From: Thuidium tamariscinum
Taxonomy: Eukaryota > Streptophyta > Bryopsida > Hypnales > Thuidiaceae
Length of the DNA stretch: 64,000 bases
Direction of reading: 5' to 3'
Assembly (NCBI GenBank): GCA_947034885.2
Contig: OX344749.2
Coordinates: 11,671,501-11,735,500, forward strand
A program made the translations under genes and the position numbers. The notes under the pieces were generated by a model, which saw only the letters and a program-made list of their open reading frames with translations, did no database searches and was not told the origin of the DNA. The stretch's first letter is position 1; the number at the start of each line of letters is the position of its first letter. Below are positions 24,940 to 36,417 of this stretch, piece by piece.

Positions 24940-25314
24940 TTGGAAACACCCAAAACCATCCCAATAAGGAATTCAGCATAGTTGGAGGCAACGTTTTCTA
25001 AAAATGATATTTTTCTAGTATTAGCAAGTGAAAATTATGAATATTAAAGAAAAATTAAAATTTTCGGATACAATATGTAATTTCTACAAATTTTCAAGTG
25101 TTGGCTCCCTAGACCTGTGGAACCGTCCTGTAGGTGCCCCCAAAATTAAACCCTGCGAAAATCAGCACTCAGCCAACTAAATTTTCCTATGTGTCCTTCA
25201 ATTGTGTCAGCAAATTTCAATCATATATGTGGCGAACACATTAAGAAAGGTCTAATGATGCATTTGGGTGAATCTACAGTCCAAGGAACAGGTGCAGGAA
25301 TGAGTGTTTTGCCC
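24940..25314 (+). repeat. Dispersed ~370-bp repeat, copy 1
   Basis: Closely similar to 45642-46020 in the same orientation, from TGGAAACACCCAAAACC to GTGTTTTGCCC, sharing long blocks such as GTTGGCTCCCTAGACCTGTG and TGTCCTTCAATTGTGTCAGC. No domain in any frame. Possibly the arm of a larger foldback element; class unknown. Confidence 0.65.
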
Positions 25315-25474
25315 TTAATGCATTACAATACTTGAAAAAGTGCAATGATCCACTGCACCGTTGCAGCACTATAGTGACGCATTGCACCTTTGCAGATCTT
25401 AAAGATTTCTTTCCAGAAAATATTTCTTTGCAAATTTCAACAGGAAAGAAAAAGAAACCCGCGCGCTTAACGCC

Positions 25475-25574
25475 GGGTTACGACCCTCGCTGAGTGCATA
25501 TCCGGAAATTTGCTACGCTGAGGCTACCGCCCTCGGGCAGCAATTTCCCGATAACTCAGGGAGGGTCGTAACCC
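25475..25574. repeat. Near-perfect 100-bp hairpin upstream of the saposin gene
   Basis: Starts GGGTTACGACCCTC and ends GAGGGTCGTAACCC. The arms run about 45 bp with few mismatches, around a loop near GCTACCGCCC. It is GC-rich compared with its surroundings and lies about 365 bp before the saposin start codon. It could be a very small MITE or a structured transcript; only the inverted repeat is seen. Confidence 0.6.
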
Positions 25575-25939
25575 CTTAGTTTCCATCAGTTGTTCTCACG
25601 TTACAAACCTCACTCCTGTCAAGGTCGGTGCTCTTCGCAAGGTTAGTGCAGTCCTCGTTTTAATTGCAAAGTCTCCATTTCTTCCTCTGTTATTTTCTGA
25701 GGGTTTGACACCCATTATGTATGCTTATTTTCTTTTCTTCTTTGCTGCCGATTGTCTCGGTGGGTATGTATTTACGTTATGCTGTTGGATTTGAGATCGG
25801 GCAGTGTTGAAATCTCCCAATCAAGGTTCTGAGTTGAAGTTGTGTGCGCGCGTCACTGTACAGCTGCTGCTGGAGCTTTGTCTGATTCTACGTTAGTTCG
25901 AGGCGTCTGGATTTCAAATTTCTTGGTGAATTCAGCATC

Positions 25940-28907
25940 ATGGGGAACCGGATCCTGTTGGTGGTGACGATGGTGGTTTGTATGCTTACAATGGCGGAAT
26001 CATATGTCAATCTTGGTATGACGGCAACAGGATTTGTCTCCTCTATCTTTTTTTGGTCAACCGACTCCTTTAATGTCTGCACTGGAATTGATTCACTCCC
26101 ATTTAAAACCATTTCTTAGGGTTTGAAGGGGTGATTTTATTTTCTAACAAATTAGCAGTTACTGTCGGAAATGGGGATAGTTTATATAGTAGAGGATCTG
26201 GTGGAGTAATTTAAGTGTACTCTAGGGTTTCTTACCTCTAGCATTGATGCTTTGGAGATGAAGAACACAATCCCGGATTCAGGGTGCTCTTTGAAGAGTC
26301 TCATAAATTACAAACCCTAGGGTTTGTGATAAGACCAAACACTCAGCCATCCTGTCTACAGTCTAGTCAAAATTTATTGAACGGGTCATGTGAGGGTTAA
26401 TCTCATTATTGACTCTTTGCTATAAAGACAATAGAGTCTTTTATAACTCAGATAGACCTTCCTCACAGTTCATACCCTGCAGAATGGCAGGTATGCACGG
26501 CGGGTCCTGTAAAATCGTGCAGTTCATTTGACAGTTGTTTTCAACCTGTTGTATGTAGGGACGATTTCAAGGTTGTCAAAGTGGTCTGGAAGGGAGGCAT
26601 CTTTGGGGAAGCTCAGTCTGTGCCAAACCTGTCTTCAGCTATCGCAAGAAGCGCTGATTGTATTGTCGAACCCAAACACGTCGAAGGCGGTAATCTCTTT
26701 CGCAGATGAGCTGATTTGTAATCCCCTAAATTCCGAGCTTCAGAAAAAGGTGATCAATTTTCTCCTCTTGCTCGCGTATCCGGTCCTCTTGAGAATTTTT
26801 TTTAAAGCGCATGTTTGAGTGCCTGGATACAATTTCCTTCAGTTTCCCATGTAGACTTGCTGAGCAAGTACGATTTCTGATAAGGTCGGAACGACTGCTG
26901 AGCCATACTCTTGCTTAGGGTCTAATGAATAACATACAGAAAGGGGTTACTTAACCCTGAAGCGCGCCGACGTCCATATTCTGGACGATGAACAGAGGGC
27001 TTCAAGGCCCGGTTTCATCCAATTAACTTCTCATTTATCAAATGTAATACTTGAATCTAGAAAAGACAACCTTCTGTAATGATCAAATTCATTAAATTCT
27101 GGTAAATGATATATCTGTACAAAGCTATAAGCGAAAATGTGCAAAAATTCGAAAAAGGATTGAGACGCTTAAGGGTTAAAGGTTGGTCTTTAGTTTTTAT
27201 AAATACATTAGGGTTGCACCTTCGTGAAAGGTATCTGTTTGGGGAAACGCGGATGTCTTGGGAAAATGTCTTATAAGTTTGTGTGGTGTTGTCCTACAGT
27301 GTGAGAAGAAGGTGGATTCATACGTATTGGAAACGTTGTTGGAGCTAGAGGAGCAACTTGGCCCTGATAAGCTTTGCTACGACTCTGGTCTCTGCAAGAA
27401 CTCTGCTGTCAACTCTTTCAAAGACGATCAGAAGTCGTGCATGGTTTGCCAGGACTTGGCGACCGATGCTCTGACTTATTTGGAAAAGAACAAGACTCGC
27501 GCTGAAATTGTCATTGCTCTCCACTCTGGATGTGCACAGCTCAAGGAGCTTCAGCAGCAAGTAAGCAAAACAATCAATGAATATTAGTCGAAGTTCGTAT
27601 CTCTGTAGTCATATGCCATAGATTTTACTTTCTGTGATCTTTTTGAGTGGAGATTCGACTTGGAGGACTCCATCCCTATGGAACCAGCACCGTGAACGGT
27701 TTATTTCTCCAGGTCTTATGCTTATAAAGACCCGGCAGACTAAGAACCCTGATTCTGGCTTCAGGGTGTTCTTGAAGGTCCTTAGAAATCACAAACCCTA
27801 CTAGTATAGCAAGTAGAGTTTGTGGAATAGTCACCAAGCCGTGCAAGCTGTCCCGCTTATGGTCTAATCAAGAATTTTTGAAAATCGAGTGTCCTAGTGG
27901 TTGATGTATTTGACCTCATGGTTTTATTAATGCGCTCTGTACTTTGGATAAAACGTCATTGCCTTCCATACCCTATTGTATGCTGGGTCTGGTTTGCGGT
28001 CCTCATCCCAGATTTCTAATCAGCAACTCCCGGTGAATGGCAAACAATTTACTAAAGATTGTGTATTGTGGCCAGTGCGATCTACTTGTGGACCTCTACA
28101 CCCCACGAATGATGGAGCAGCTTGAGAATATTACGCCTCAGGAGTTCTGTCAGATGACCAGGATGTGCAAATCTCCGAAATTGGTCATGGCTGGCAACGA
28201 TTGCGCCACGTGCCAGTTTGTCATCCTAGAGCTCAAGATTAAATTGAAGGACCCTCAGACCCAGGTATGCCACCAATTTTCTTCTGGCTCAGATATGCTG
28301 TATCATGTTACCCTCTTCTGCTGTTCCTACGATGTCTCTGTTTTGTTTTGTAAACATTTTCGGTTTGTAGTCTTTGTATCTATCTCTTCTTGTTGGAATG
28401 ATCAATGTTTGTTGAATTTTGAGTGACCAGTATTAGAGTGCGTGTATGAGCTTGTAACGCTGACATAAATGAACTTGGCAAATCTGTTGCAGGAGAAGGT
28501 GCTTGATGCGTTGATAAATAGTTGCAACCGCGTTCAAAACCATGTCGACGAGGTTTGTTTCTCTTCAACCCCGTTTTCCAATTTGTCTAGTGTCTGTGCT
28601 GCATCAGGTTGTAAATCTGTGTTTTGAATTGGTATCTCTACTAAGCAAAGGAAGTGAATGGTTTGATTGAATTTCCTGATCTTCTGGAACGCAGTGCAAA
28701 GCGCTTGTAGTCGAGTATGGTCCATTCGTTCTCGCCAATGTCGACAAAGTACTCGATTCCCAGGCTTTGTGCTGCAAAGCTGGTTTCTGCAAATCGGCAA
28801 TTTGTCCAGAGAAGGCGAAATTGTGGACGGAAACGGTCGCTGGGTTATCACAGAAAGATTCCCCTCTCATTGAATTGCCACATGAGGGCTTCACCAAATC
28901 TATTTGA
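25940..28907 (+). CDS. Secreted protein with three saposin-B domains
   Basis: Saposin-B (SapB) domains bind lipids or sphingolipids; plant members are thought to work in the vacuole or endomembrane system. Six exons: 25940-26015, 26559-26749, 27300-27560, 28076-28264, 28493-28552 and 28695-28907. They join in frame to 329 residues. Residues 1-20 (MGNRILLVVTMVVCMLTMAE) are a typical signal peptide. Three six-cysteine domains follow: Cys 47/50/79/90/115/121, Cys 136/139/167/177/201/207 and Cys 219/222/250/260/285/291 (with an extra Cys 286). Possible N-glycosylation sites are NKT (153) and NIT (194). An intron with phase 0 falls directly before the fourth cysteine of every domain (Cys 90, 177, 260), a sign of domain duplication. 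Intron 2 carries the young MITE 26951-27179. From memory, related plant proteins usually have two SapB domains, so three may be a lineage trait. Function in detail is unknown. Confidence 0.9.
26951..27179. mobile_element. TTAA-bounded MITE, 229 bp, inside intron 2 of the saposin gene
   Basis: Reverse-oriented twin of 24667-24895, one base different. TTAA stands at both edges. It sits between the donor (26750) and acceptor (27300) of intron 2 and leaves both splice sites untouched, so splicing is probably unaffected. Confidence 0.85.
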
Positions 28908-29193
28908 GGACCTGTCAATGGCTGAAAGGATGCTTGAAATATGCGACATATAGGGTGGAGGTTTTCAGGCATTCTCTTGTTTCTTAGATCTCTTTCTGAA
29001 AGGTTTTGCTTTGGAGGGATTATTGTAACTTAGTTCTTTGAGGCATCCCTCATCCTCTTGCATTTTCTTGAAGGTATACATAGTTCAGTGCTTTGTTCTG
29101 AAAGCGCCGATATGAAAGGTATGCAGTTCTTGGTAGGATTCTAATAATGTGCTTGTGCACATTTTTATGTGCGCCAGGATTGCACCATTTCAA

Positions 29194-29199
29194 AATAAA
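29194..29199 (+). promoter_or_regulatory. Possible polyadenylation signal (AATAAA) of the saposin gene
   Basis: AATAAA about 290 bp after the stop codon, the first canonical signal downstream. The spacing is normal for a plant 3' UTR. Confidence 0.45.
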
Positions 29200-30600
29200 T
29201 CTTTACTTTTTGCGTAGTAGCAGTCCTTATTTTCTATTTCTATCTAAAATGTGAATGAAAGTTGTCAAAATTGGATGAAAAAGTGCATGCACATAATTGA
29301 AAAATGATTTTGTCTCAAGATGGATGAAGGTAGAAACATACTACTTCACCAGATTTTAAATGACTGCTATCTTGGTACTCTCTAGAAGTAAAACAAAGTC
29401 CTAGTTCTCCTCAATTTTGTCCATACTTTAGTAATAAAGTTATTTTGTGGAACATTTGGTGATTTTTAGTGTATAGGAGGAGGTTTGAAATATGTTTGGG
29501 CATTGTGAATCACCCCTATAAATGTACCATGAATAGTACAAAGGGTTTTTAAAATGAAGCAAACTATGAAATTTGGTTAAATAAATTGCTTTTGTAAGTG
29601 TATAGTTCTATAGATTAGAGCAAGTGAAAGAGCCTAAATAAATAGCTAATAATTGATTGTATTAGAGTTGTTAATGAGGAGAAATTAAAAGTGAGTTGCA
29701 ATTGTTGAATTGTATGTAGGCTTAGAAGCTCATTGGATGAAAATGTGGTTTGCTTAATTATTGAAGCACTAGAGAATTAAAAAAAAATTTACTTTTGTTA
29801 CATGCTTTTGAAGCTTATCAAGAACACTTTTTTCCATCCTGTTAGTTGTTTCTTGCAATCAATTGATCTTTTCCAAGGCCTTGTCTCTTTCATTATTGCA
29901 ATATCCTAGGAAGAAGAATAGCAATCCATTGATGTCAACCTTCAAAAATTTGCTATAGATCAGAGGTTGGAGGAACGATGCGTTTCATGGACGAAGCTTC
30001 GGCCTTGATTGTTGTTGAAATTTCTTGTGATTCAAGATCATTGCTGCTTCCGATGGAGTGGAGCGAACTGTAATTCATTTGCATATGCCTTAGGGGCGTA
30101 AATGGTGTTTCTTTGGTTGAAATTGAATCACTTAGATCTATACGGCTAGCTTTATCACCACTTCAAGTGAACCTTATCCTCTCTTTGTAGTTGTCATTTT
30201 GCAAAATAATCCTAGTTTAGATCTGACAATGGGCTTGTATAGCGAAGTAGTTAGGAATTGAAACACTTATATTGCGGAGAAGTACCTCCTCTTATATAGT
30301 CAGCCAACTAGAAACCATAGCCGAGATCAGTCCAGAGTCGTAGATAAAAACAGGGCTAGAAGTCTAGTCTGTCTAGGGCCCAACTTAAAAACAGAGTAGA
30401 AATGCGTCAACATCCGTACATCTCCGGAGCTTCTATGTATCAAGACAACCCTTTCAGTGACGCTAGTCAACACCTCATCTTCCTAAATCTTTACGTTAGA
30501 GTTCAACAGGGACCTTGTCCCCACTATAACAGAGGGCAATTGGAGTACAACCGACTTACACACTTAAAGACACGCATCAATCCTTTTGCGAGTTCCAAGG
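29200..30600. other. Intergenic DNA between saposin gene and LINE
   Basis: AT-rich up to about 30300, then of balanced composition as the LINE remnant begins. No gene or RNA recognised. The exact left end of the LINE is not visible. Confidence 0.4.
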
Positions 30601-30639
30601 GAGTATCTCTCCCCCCATCGATGCATTGAAACTGGACGG

Positions 30640-31970
30640 GACAACTCATTCAGACGCGCAAAATATTACTATATTCTATTGTCGATTCTGTTGCCCTATT
30701 GCGTGAGACAGTCCATCTTCAAGATCACGTGGCTATTGCATGCTTTGTTAAAGGACCTCTAGATGAGGCTATCAAGAGGGAGTAGCTTCACGATCTAGAA
30801 AGATGGATCTACCCCAACAAAATTATTCTCTACAAACCTGCACGGGCCGATCCCAGTACGTGAAGTTTGATAACGGAGCTGCAATAGGTAGAGCAATTGA
30901 CCTTCAATTACATGAGTTTCCAGATGGACAAGTAGTATACCATCAATGGACTCCATCCTTCAACCCACTCAATCTAACAAATCCTATAGTCCCATGTTAG
31001 CTTACGTTCCAAAAAGTATCCCTAGAATATGCCTCATTTACAACTACCATTGCTCAAACCCTAGGTCGGGTAGTGGCCATCGATATACCTAACCCAACCC
31101 TAAGCACATATAGATTCTGTGTAGCTGTTGATTTCTCACAAGGTTGGGTGTCCAATATTCAGATTGAGGACCCAATCAGAGGTATTACAACAATCAAAGT
31201 GGCATACCAGGATCCAAGCATCAACTGTTTACATTGCTTTGAAGTATCTCATCCCACTGACAAGTACCTTCTAGCACTACAGATCCATTATGTTACCTAA
31301 TCTACAAGCCAGAGGACTCACAATCCAACCTCGAGACGTCACACAGACCTGATTCATCCCAAATCAAAACAACCACAAGCTAGACCCTCCCAAATCGATA
31401 GCTCAGCTTCTAACAATATTCCAGGCCGTAGATTCAATAGAGACAATAAACATCGCCATAGCAATGACTATGTTCTCCCCCTAGTAATATCCCATCACCT
31501 GATAAGGATGGATTCTTTTATGTCAATCATCACAAAGAGGGTTGCATTTCCAATCGTTCTACTACCCCAACTAACTCCAGCCGTTACTAGGCTCGGAGGG
31601 TCTCAATGGAACACCACAGAGACGAGTTGCAAGCCCAGGTCGAGCAGGCAAACGAACCCAGGAGAGCATCGCCTGCCGCACCATACATAGACCTCTCGCC
31701 TCGGATTAGTACTGACAATACCTACCACTATACCACACCCATCCCATCCAATTAATGATTCTAGCAACAATCCTCAGCAAGATCTCCCCCCCCCCCCCCG
31801 TTTTGATGCCTTTCCACCATCTGTTACACATCGCGAACTATACCACTCTCCCATCCAGTACTAGCCTCCCCAATCATCACGAAACATCTCCAATCCCTCA
31901 AATGCTAACCCCTTCCTTCCAACTCATCTCCCCATCTGTGGGCGCTTTATTCCCACCCTTGGAATAAAGT
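30640..31970 (+). mobile_element. LINE ORF1 remnant (DUF4283-like domain plus zinc knuckle)
   Basis: Fragments of a plant L1-type ORF1. Around 30840-31000 the frame reads YVKFDNGAA and VVYHQWTPSFNPLN, followed by a stop, then LTFQKVSLEYASF. Around 31073-31300 it reads RVVAIDIPNPTLSTYRF and CLHCFEVSHPTDKY, a CCHC zinc knuckle whose last Cys is lost. ORF1 proteins bind the element RNA. Several stops break the frame, and a Pro/Ser-rich tail follows to about 31970, with a C14 run at 31786-31799. Dead copy. The matching ORF2 resumes at 36418 after an interrupting block. Confidence 0.65.
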
Positions 31971-33698
31971 ATACACAACCAGGTTCTACTAGTTTGTGAG
32001 TGATTCCTAGTGGGTGTCTAACCTACGTGCAATCCAATTACGCCTTCCAAGCAATGGATCTTCCTAATTTCCTACTCCTAATCAACCCACTTGCAATTGC
32101 TAGGTGAGAATAACTTTTACTCTAAGGTTTTTGAATTTGAGATAAGTCTTTCAGTCGTTTTCTACTTTGTAATATTGGTGGGAGTCTAAGGTTTTACTTG
32201 CCTTGGTCAATCCTATTTGACCTTTCCAAATAATCAAAGGTTCTAGCTAAGGGTTCACTCTTTTCTAGCGTATCGCTTGTTGATAGAGTTCTAAGTATTC
32301 TCGGGTTTTTAATGTTCTAAGATATCTCTAGAGGATTCTATTTCTAACTTGTTCTTTAATTATCTTTTAGTCTAATTAGTGTACTGTTGTAACTATTCTT
32401 TTACTACTTTAACTTTGGATACCTAAATAGTTAATTTGAGTTTTACCTTAATAGGAATAATTTTATCCCTCCACGATAAAACCTCGATCTTTTGACTTGG
32501 GATAATTGTGAATTTTCACGGTAAATTTGGACCGTTGACCGGTTCATCCAACTTTTACCTTGTTGAACTCCTTTTTGTCTAAAGGGTTTAATTCTTTTGG
32601 ATCTATCCTTTTATCCTTTCTAGTTACTAAAGTTAATTTCCACTATGTATTCCTTGGATAAATTGATTGTAAGCAATTTGTGACCGTTGCCCGGTTCACC
32701 AAAATTTGCCAGTCAATTACTTTTCCTCGAAATTGATTATGGCTTCAACTTCCTACTTTTACTTTCTAAGTCTAAAAAGTCTACATTCACTATTGATTCT
32801 AACTTTGTCTAATTTCCTATGGCGTTGGTCTTTTGGGTAACTCTAGGTTCGTTTACTTTTAAACTAACGGCTAAATCCTATGACTAAAAGGAAATTATGG
32901 AAAAAATGGGAACAAAAGAATTTCAAAGACTAACCTCTGTCATGGCGTTTTCGAGGGTTTCATGTGATTCTGTAAATCCTCCAATTTGCGCTCACTCCAC
33001 TTCCATCTTGGTGTCTTTTTGATATTTTAAAAGTGATGGAAAATATTTAATTCCAAACTTTCTCCCTTGTTCCACTTGAGTATGATATTCTTAAAGTCTA
33101 TACTAATTTCCTAACACTTTTGGTGATTTTTTGAATCTAATTTATCTATCTTTCTATTGTTTTATTTTCTTTATCTTTTATTATTATTTTCAAAGCCAAA
33201 TCTTTGAAAATCTAGCTTACTTCAAAGTCAAATCAAAGACAACTAAGCCACTCTATCCTTAATCCAAATTAGCCTATTCTTCTATCTCTTCCAAAGTCAA
33301 ATTATTCTCTATTTCGTTTTTTATTGCTTGACTTTCAAACAACTATATTCTATGTCCCCAAAGTCAAACTACCATGATATAATAGTCAAAGAAATACTAC
33401 TACTAGTGGTCCCTAGCCTAACTATCTATCTTTTGCACTCAACACTTATAAACCAAGTTCCACTTGAACAATTTCTGTTTTGCAATTGCAATCAATTGAA
33501 AGTCCAATTCAGAGCTCTGGAGGGTGGATTAGGATCCAGTTCAGTGAGACAGGTCAAGTGAGGTTGAGAATCAACCAGAGCCTTCTGTTCTGATGAGGAA
33601 TCCAAATTTTGGGCTCAGTCAACGGCCGTTGACTTTCCGACCTGATGTTGAGAGGGCCCTGTGAAGGTGAATTTCAACCTCTGTTTGTTGCTCTTGAA

Positions 33699-33802
33699 CT
33701 GGATCAGCCCTGTAGGTTTTGAAATTCAATTTCAGAAATTGCTTTGGTGTCTGGATCAGCCCTATTGGGTTTTGAAATTCAATTTCAGAAATTGCTTTGG
33801 TG
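33699..33802 (+). repeat. Tandem duplication, 52-bp unit, two copies
   Basis: CTGGATCAGCCCT followed by GGTTTTGAAATTCAATTTC and AGAAATTGCTTTGGTG occurs twice head to tail. The copies differ at only a few bases. Confidence 0.8.
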
Positions 33803-33870
33803 AACTGGATCCAGATGTGTGTTAATGTGTGGAAACCAGACCGTATGTGACCGTATGCTCAGTCCCTGTT

Positions 33871-33955
33871 GGGTGCCGGCTGGTACTCAGTCCCGGCACT
33901 GGGTGCTGGCTGGTACTCAGTTCCGGTTGGGTGCTGGCTGGTGCTCAGTCCGGTT
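33871..33955 (+). repeat. Tandem repeat, 27-30-bp unit, three copies
   Basis: Units begin GGGTGC(C/T)GGCTGGT and continue (A/G)CTCAGT(C/T)CCGG. Unit starts are 33871, 33901 and 33929; a partial unit precedes them. Confidence 0.75.
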
Positions 33956-36417
33956 GGGCTTGCAACTGGATACTAAAAAATTAAGAAACAAAACAAAGGT
34001 CAGGCAGTTGTAGCCACACCAAATTGGTGTTCCTAAGGGGACCCCTTCCAATAAAATTAAATTGGATAGTTGGTTAAAAGCTCTTGGCTGGGCTTTGTGG
34101 TTTCAAATCCTTAGAACAAGATAACAACGTGAGTTTTGAAAATTATGTAAAGGAGCGAAGCTTCGCCGTATCGGGGTGTTATCCCCAATTTTTGGACAAA
34201 GTTTTGCCAAGGTTAGTAAATCGAACAACAATAGTAGAGCTTGGTTCCCACCCAAGTCTCTTTAAATTTCCAAATGACTCCAAAACACTTGGACCACGTA
34301 TTTCCAAGCCAAATGCCCGGGAGATTTGCAACAACTAGAGAGTTGTGAAGTCTCACTCAAACACCAAACTTAAGAAATGGTTAGTATGACCTCAAAGACA
34401 CTTGCAAATGATTGAAATCCAAAGCTTCTTGGCTAACAGCATTGCCAGAATTCGGCCAAGAAGGTTTTGGGGTTAGTACCAAATGACAAAAGGACTCAAG
34501 TAAGCTCAAAGGGACTCCCACGTCCTTTGCAACAAACTCAAAAGAACATAAAAGTGCTTGAAAAACAAGAAGAAATGAAATTGAAAGCAAATACAAAGAG
34601 TTTTGGCCAAAATACCAAAAGTCTTGACAATCGTGGCCGCGTGTGGCTTCAACAAAGTGAAAAAAAGGGGTGCAAATGAAGTCGGTGAGGCCCCCTTTTA
34701 TACATTTCCAAGGACCTCACTTACCCTCAATTACGAGCTAAAACTACCTACGCAACCAAAATTGTCAAAAACTCTAATTCTACTAGGCCTAATTCTACCC
34801 TACTGCTGTAGCTATTCTAACTTTTGGAGAAATGGTCCGATCGCCAAACGGACAGCGCCATTAGCTCCAGAGGACCCAAATTAGTCAAAGGGAACCCCTA
34901 CCCCTTACTCTCGGAGCCCAAATGCGCTCCAAAGCTAACATTCACGAACCGGTAAAAAGGGTGGAAAATCTATCTTTTGGAATTGATTTTTCCCAAAGGT
35001 TTTGACTAGCCTAGGTTGTCGGGAAGGTCCGAGAATGTTGGAAAAGAGTCTAAGTTGACCCGAATCGGACTCCGTATGCTCCCCATGCGCCGGTCAATTC
35101 ACAAAAGTTTTGGTAAAACCATCAAAACTTGTCTACGCTGCCGGTTCTGGTACTTGTTGATGTCAGAATGTCTTGAAATTTGGCGGGACGCTTATTTAGG
35201 CTAAAACATACTATCCTAATTTTTAGTGGGATTTTACCATCACCATGGAATTTTCCATGAATTTCCAATTGCAGGTGAAAGCGGTTGACTTCCCATGGAG
35301 TCATTTCCGTAATCCAGAAAATTACGAAACTTTTAGGGGATCTTCTAGGAAGCCCCCTAATGACAAGTGCAAAGTTTTGCTAAAAATCTACACTGTCTAA
35401 TCAAAGTAAAATTTGCACTTATGGCGGAATTAATTCCTCCAGGGAGGAATCATTCCCGTACAAGGGAATCTCCTCTAGTTGGCTTCGCCGTGACGCTCGT
35501 AGGAGACCGTCGGACTCCCGTGGTGCTAGTGCAATCTCTGTGAATCGCGTAATATCATGTCTAATCTCCTGATAAGTTGTAGAAATCGGCTTTAAGGAGT
35601 CTTTTAAGGTACTCCGAAATAATTAGACCCAATTCTCCATCATTGGCAGGAATTACATCAATCCTACTGTGAACACTCTTTTTAGTTGATTTTAAGCCAT
35701 AATAACCCTAATTATGAGCAATAAGCGAAAAAAAGAAAAATCCGAGGCCTGAGTGACAATGACGGGGCTCACACCATCCCACACCAACCATCTATTTCAC
35801 CCCGTTGAAACACCCTAGAGAGATAACCACCCTGAAAGTGGTAAAACCACACCGCATCAATTATTCTCTGAGAATGATTTGTCTACAATCCATCTGCCAA
35901 TACCAGAACTTTGCTCGGGTGATATGATCAACCTACAAACTGATTCACCAATCCAAAGCCCTACTCCCCTAGAACACATAGTACTAGTTAGATCCCTGAC
36001 ACATGCCTCTCATTCCAATCAAACTTCTGCTTTGACCCACGATGCAACTCTAGATACTAGAAGTGCTTGAAGCTCTTTGATCAACCAATACATCCCAAAC
36101 CATTTGACAAAAACTTCATCCTCAATTCCAAATAACAGAACCTCGTTAGCAGTGAAAGTTTTTAGACACATTACTAGATCTTTACCATAATGGTCTGAGG
36201 AGAACATAGATCTATTGAGGCAACCTTCTAATATCCTAGCTTCAATACGATCCATTAAGGTGTTTGCCCAGAAACAAAGTGACAAACCAGTTTCTGTCCA
36301 TCAAGTTGTTATCTTCTTGAGAGTAGATGCATGGAGATACATGACAACTAATTCTTCTGACGGCGCAAGGAGTGTGAGGCATACTCCTGATCCACATGCT
36401 ACATAAAAATTTGCATC

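Larger units (their letters stand above)
31971..35750. other. Unrecognised ~3.8-kb block interrupting the LINE
   Basis: No protein domain, tRNA-like primer site or pair of long terminal repeats was found. It contains a 52-bp direct duplication (33699-33750 and 33751-33802) and three units of a 27-30-bp tandem repeat (33871-33955). Short repeated phrases such as GACCGTTGACCGGTTCA and GACCGTTGCCCGGTTCA also occur (32533 and 32682). It may be a non-coding or decayed retroelement inserted in the LINE; that is inference. Confidence 0.4.

Noticed and set aside
31971..35750. A complete LTR retrotransposon
   Set aside because: No pair of long direct repeats, no primer-binding site and no gag-pol domains were found.
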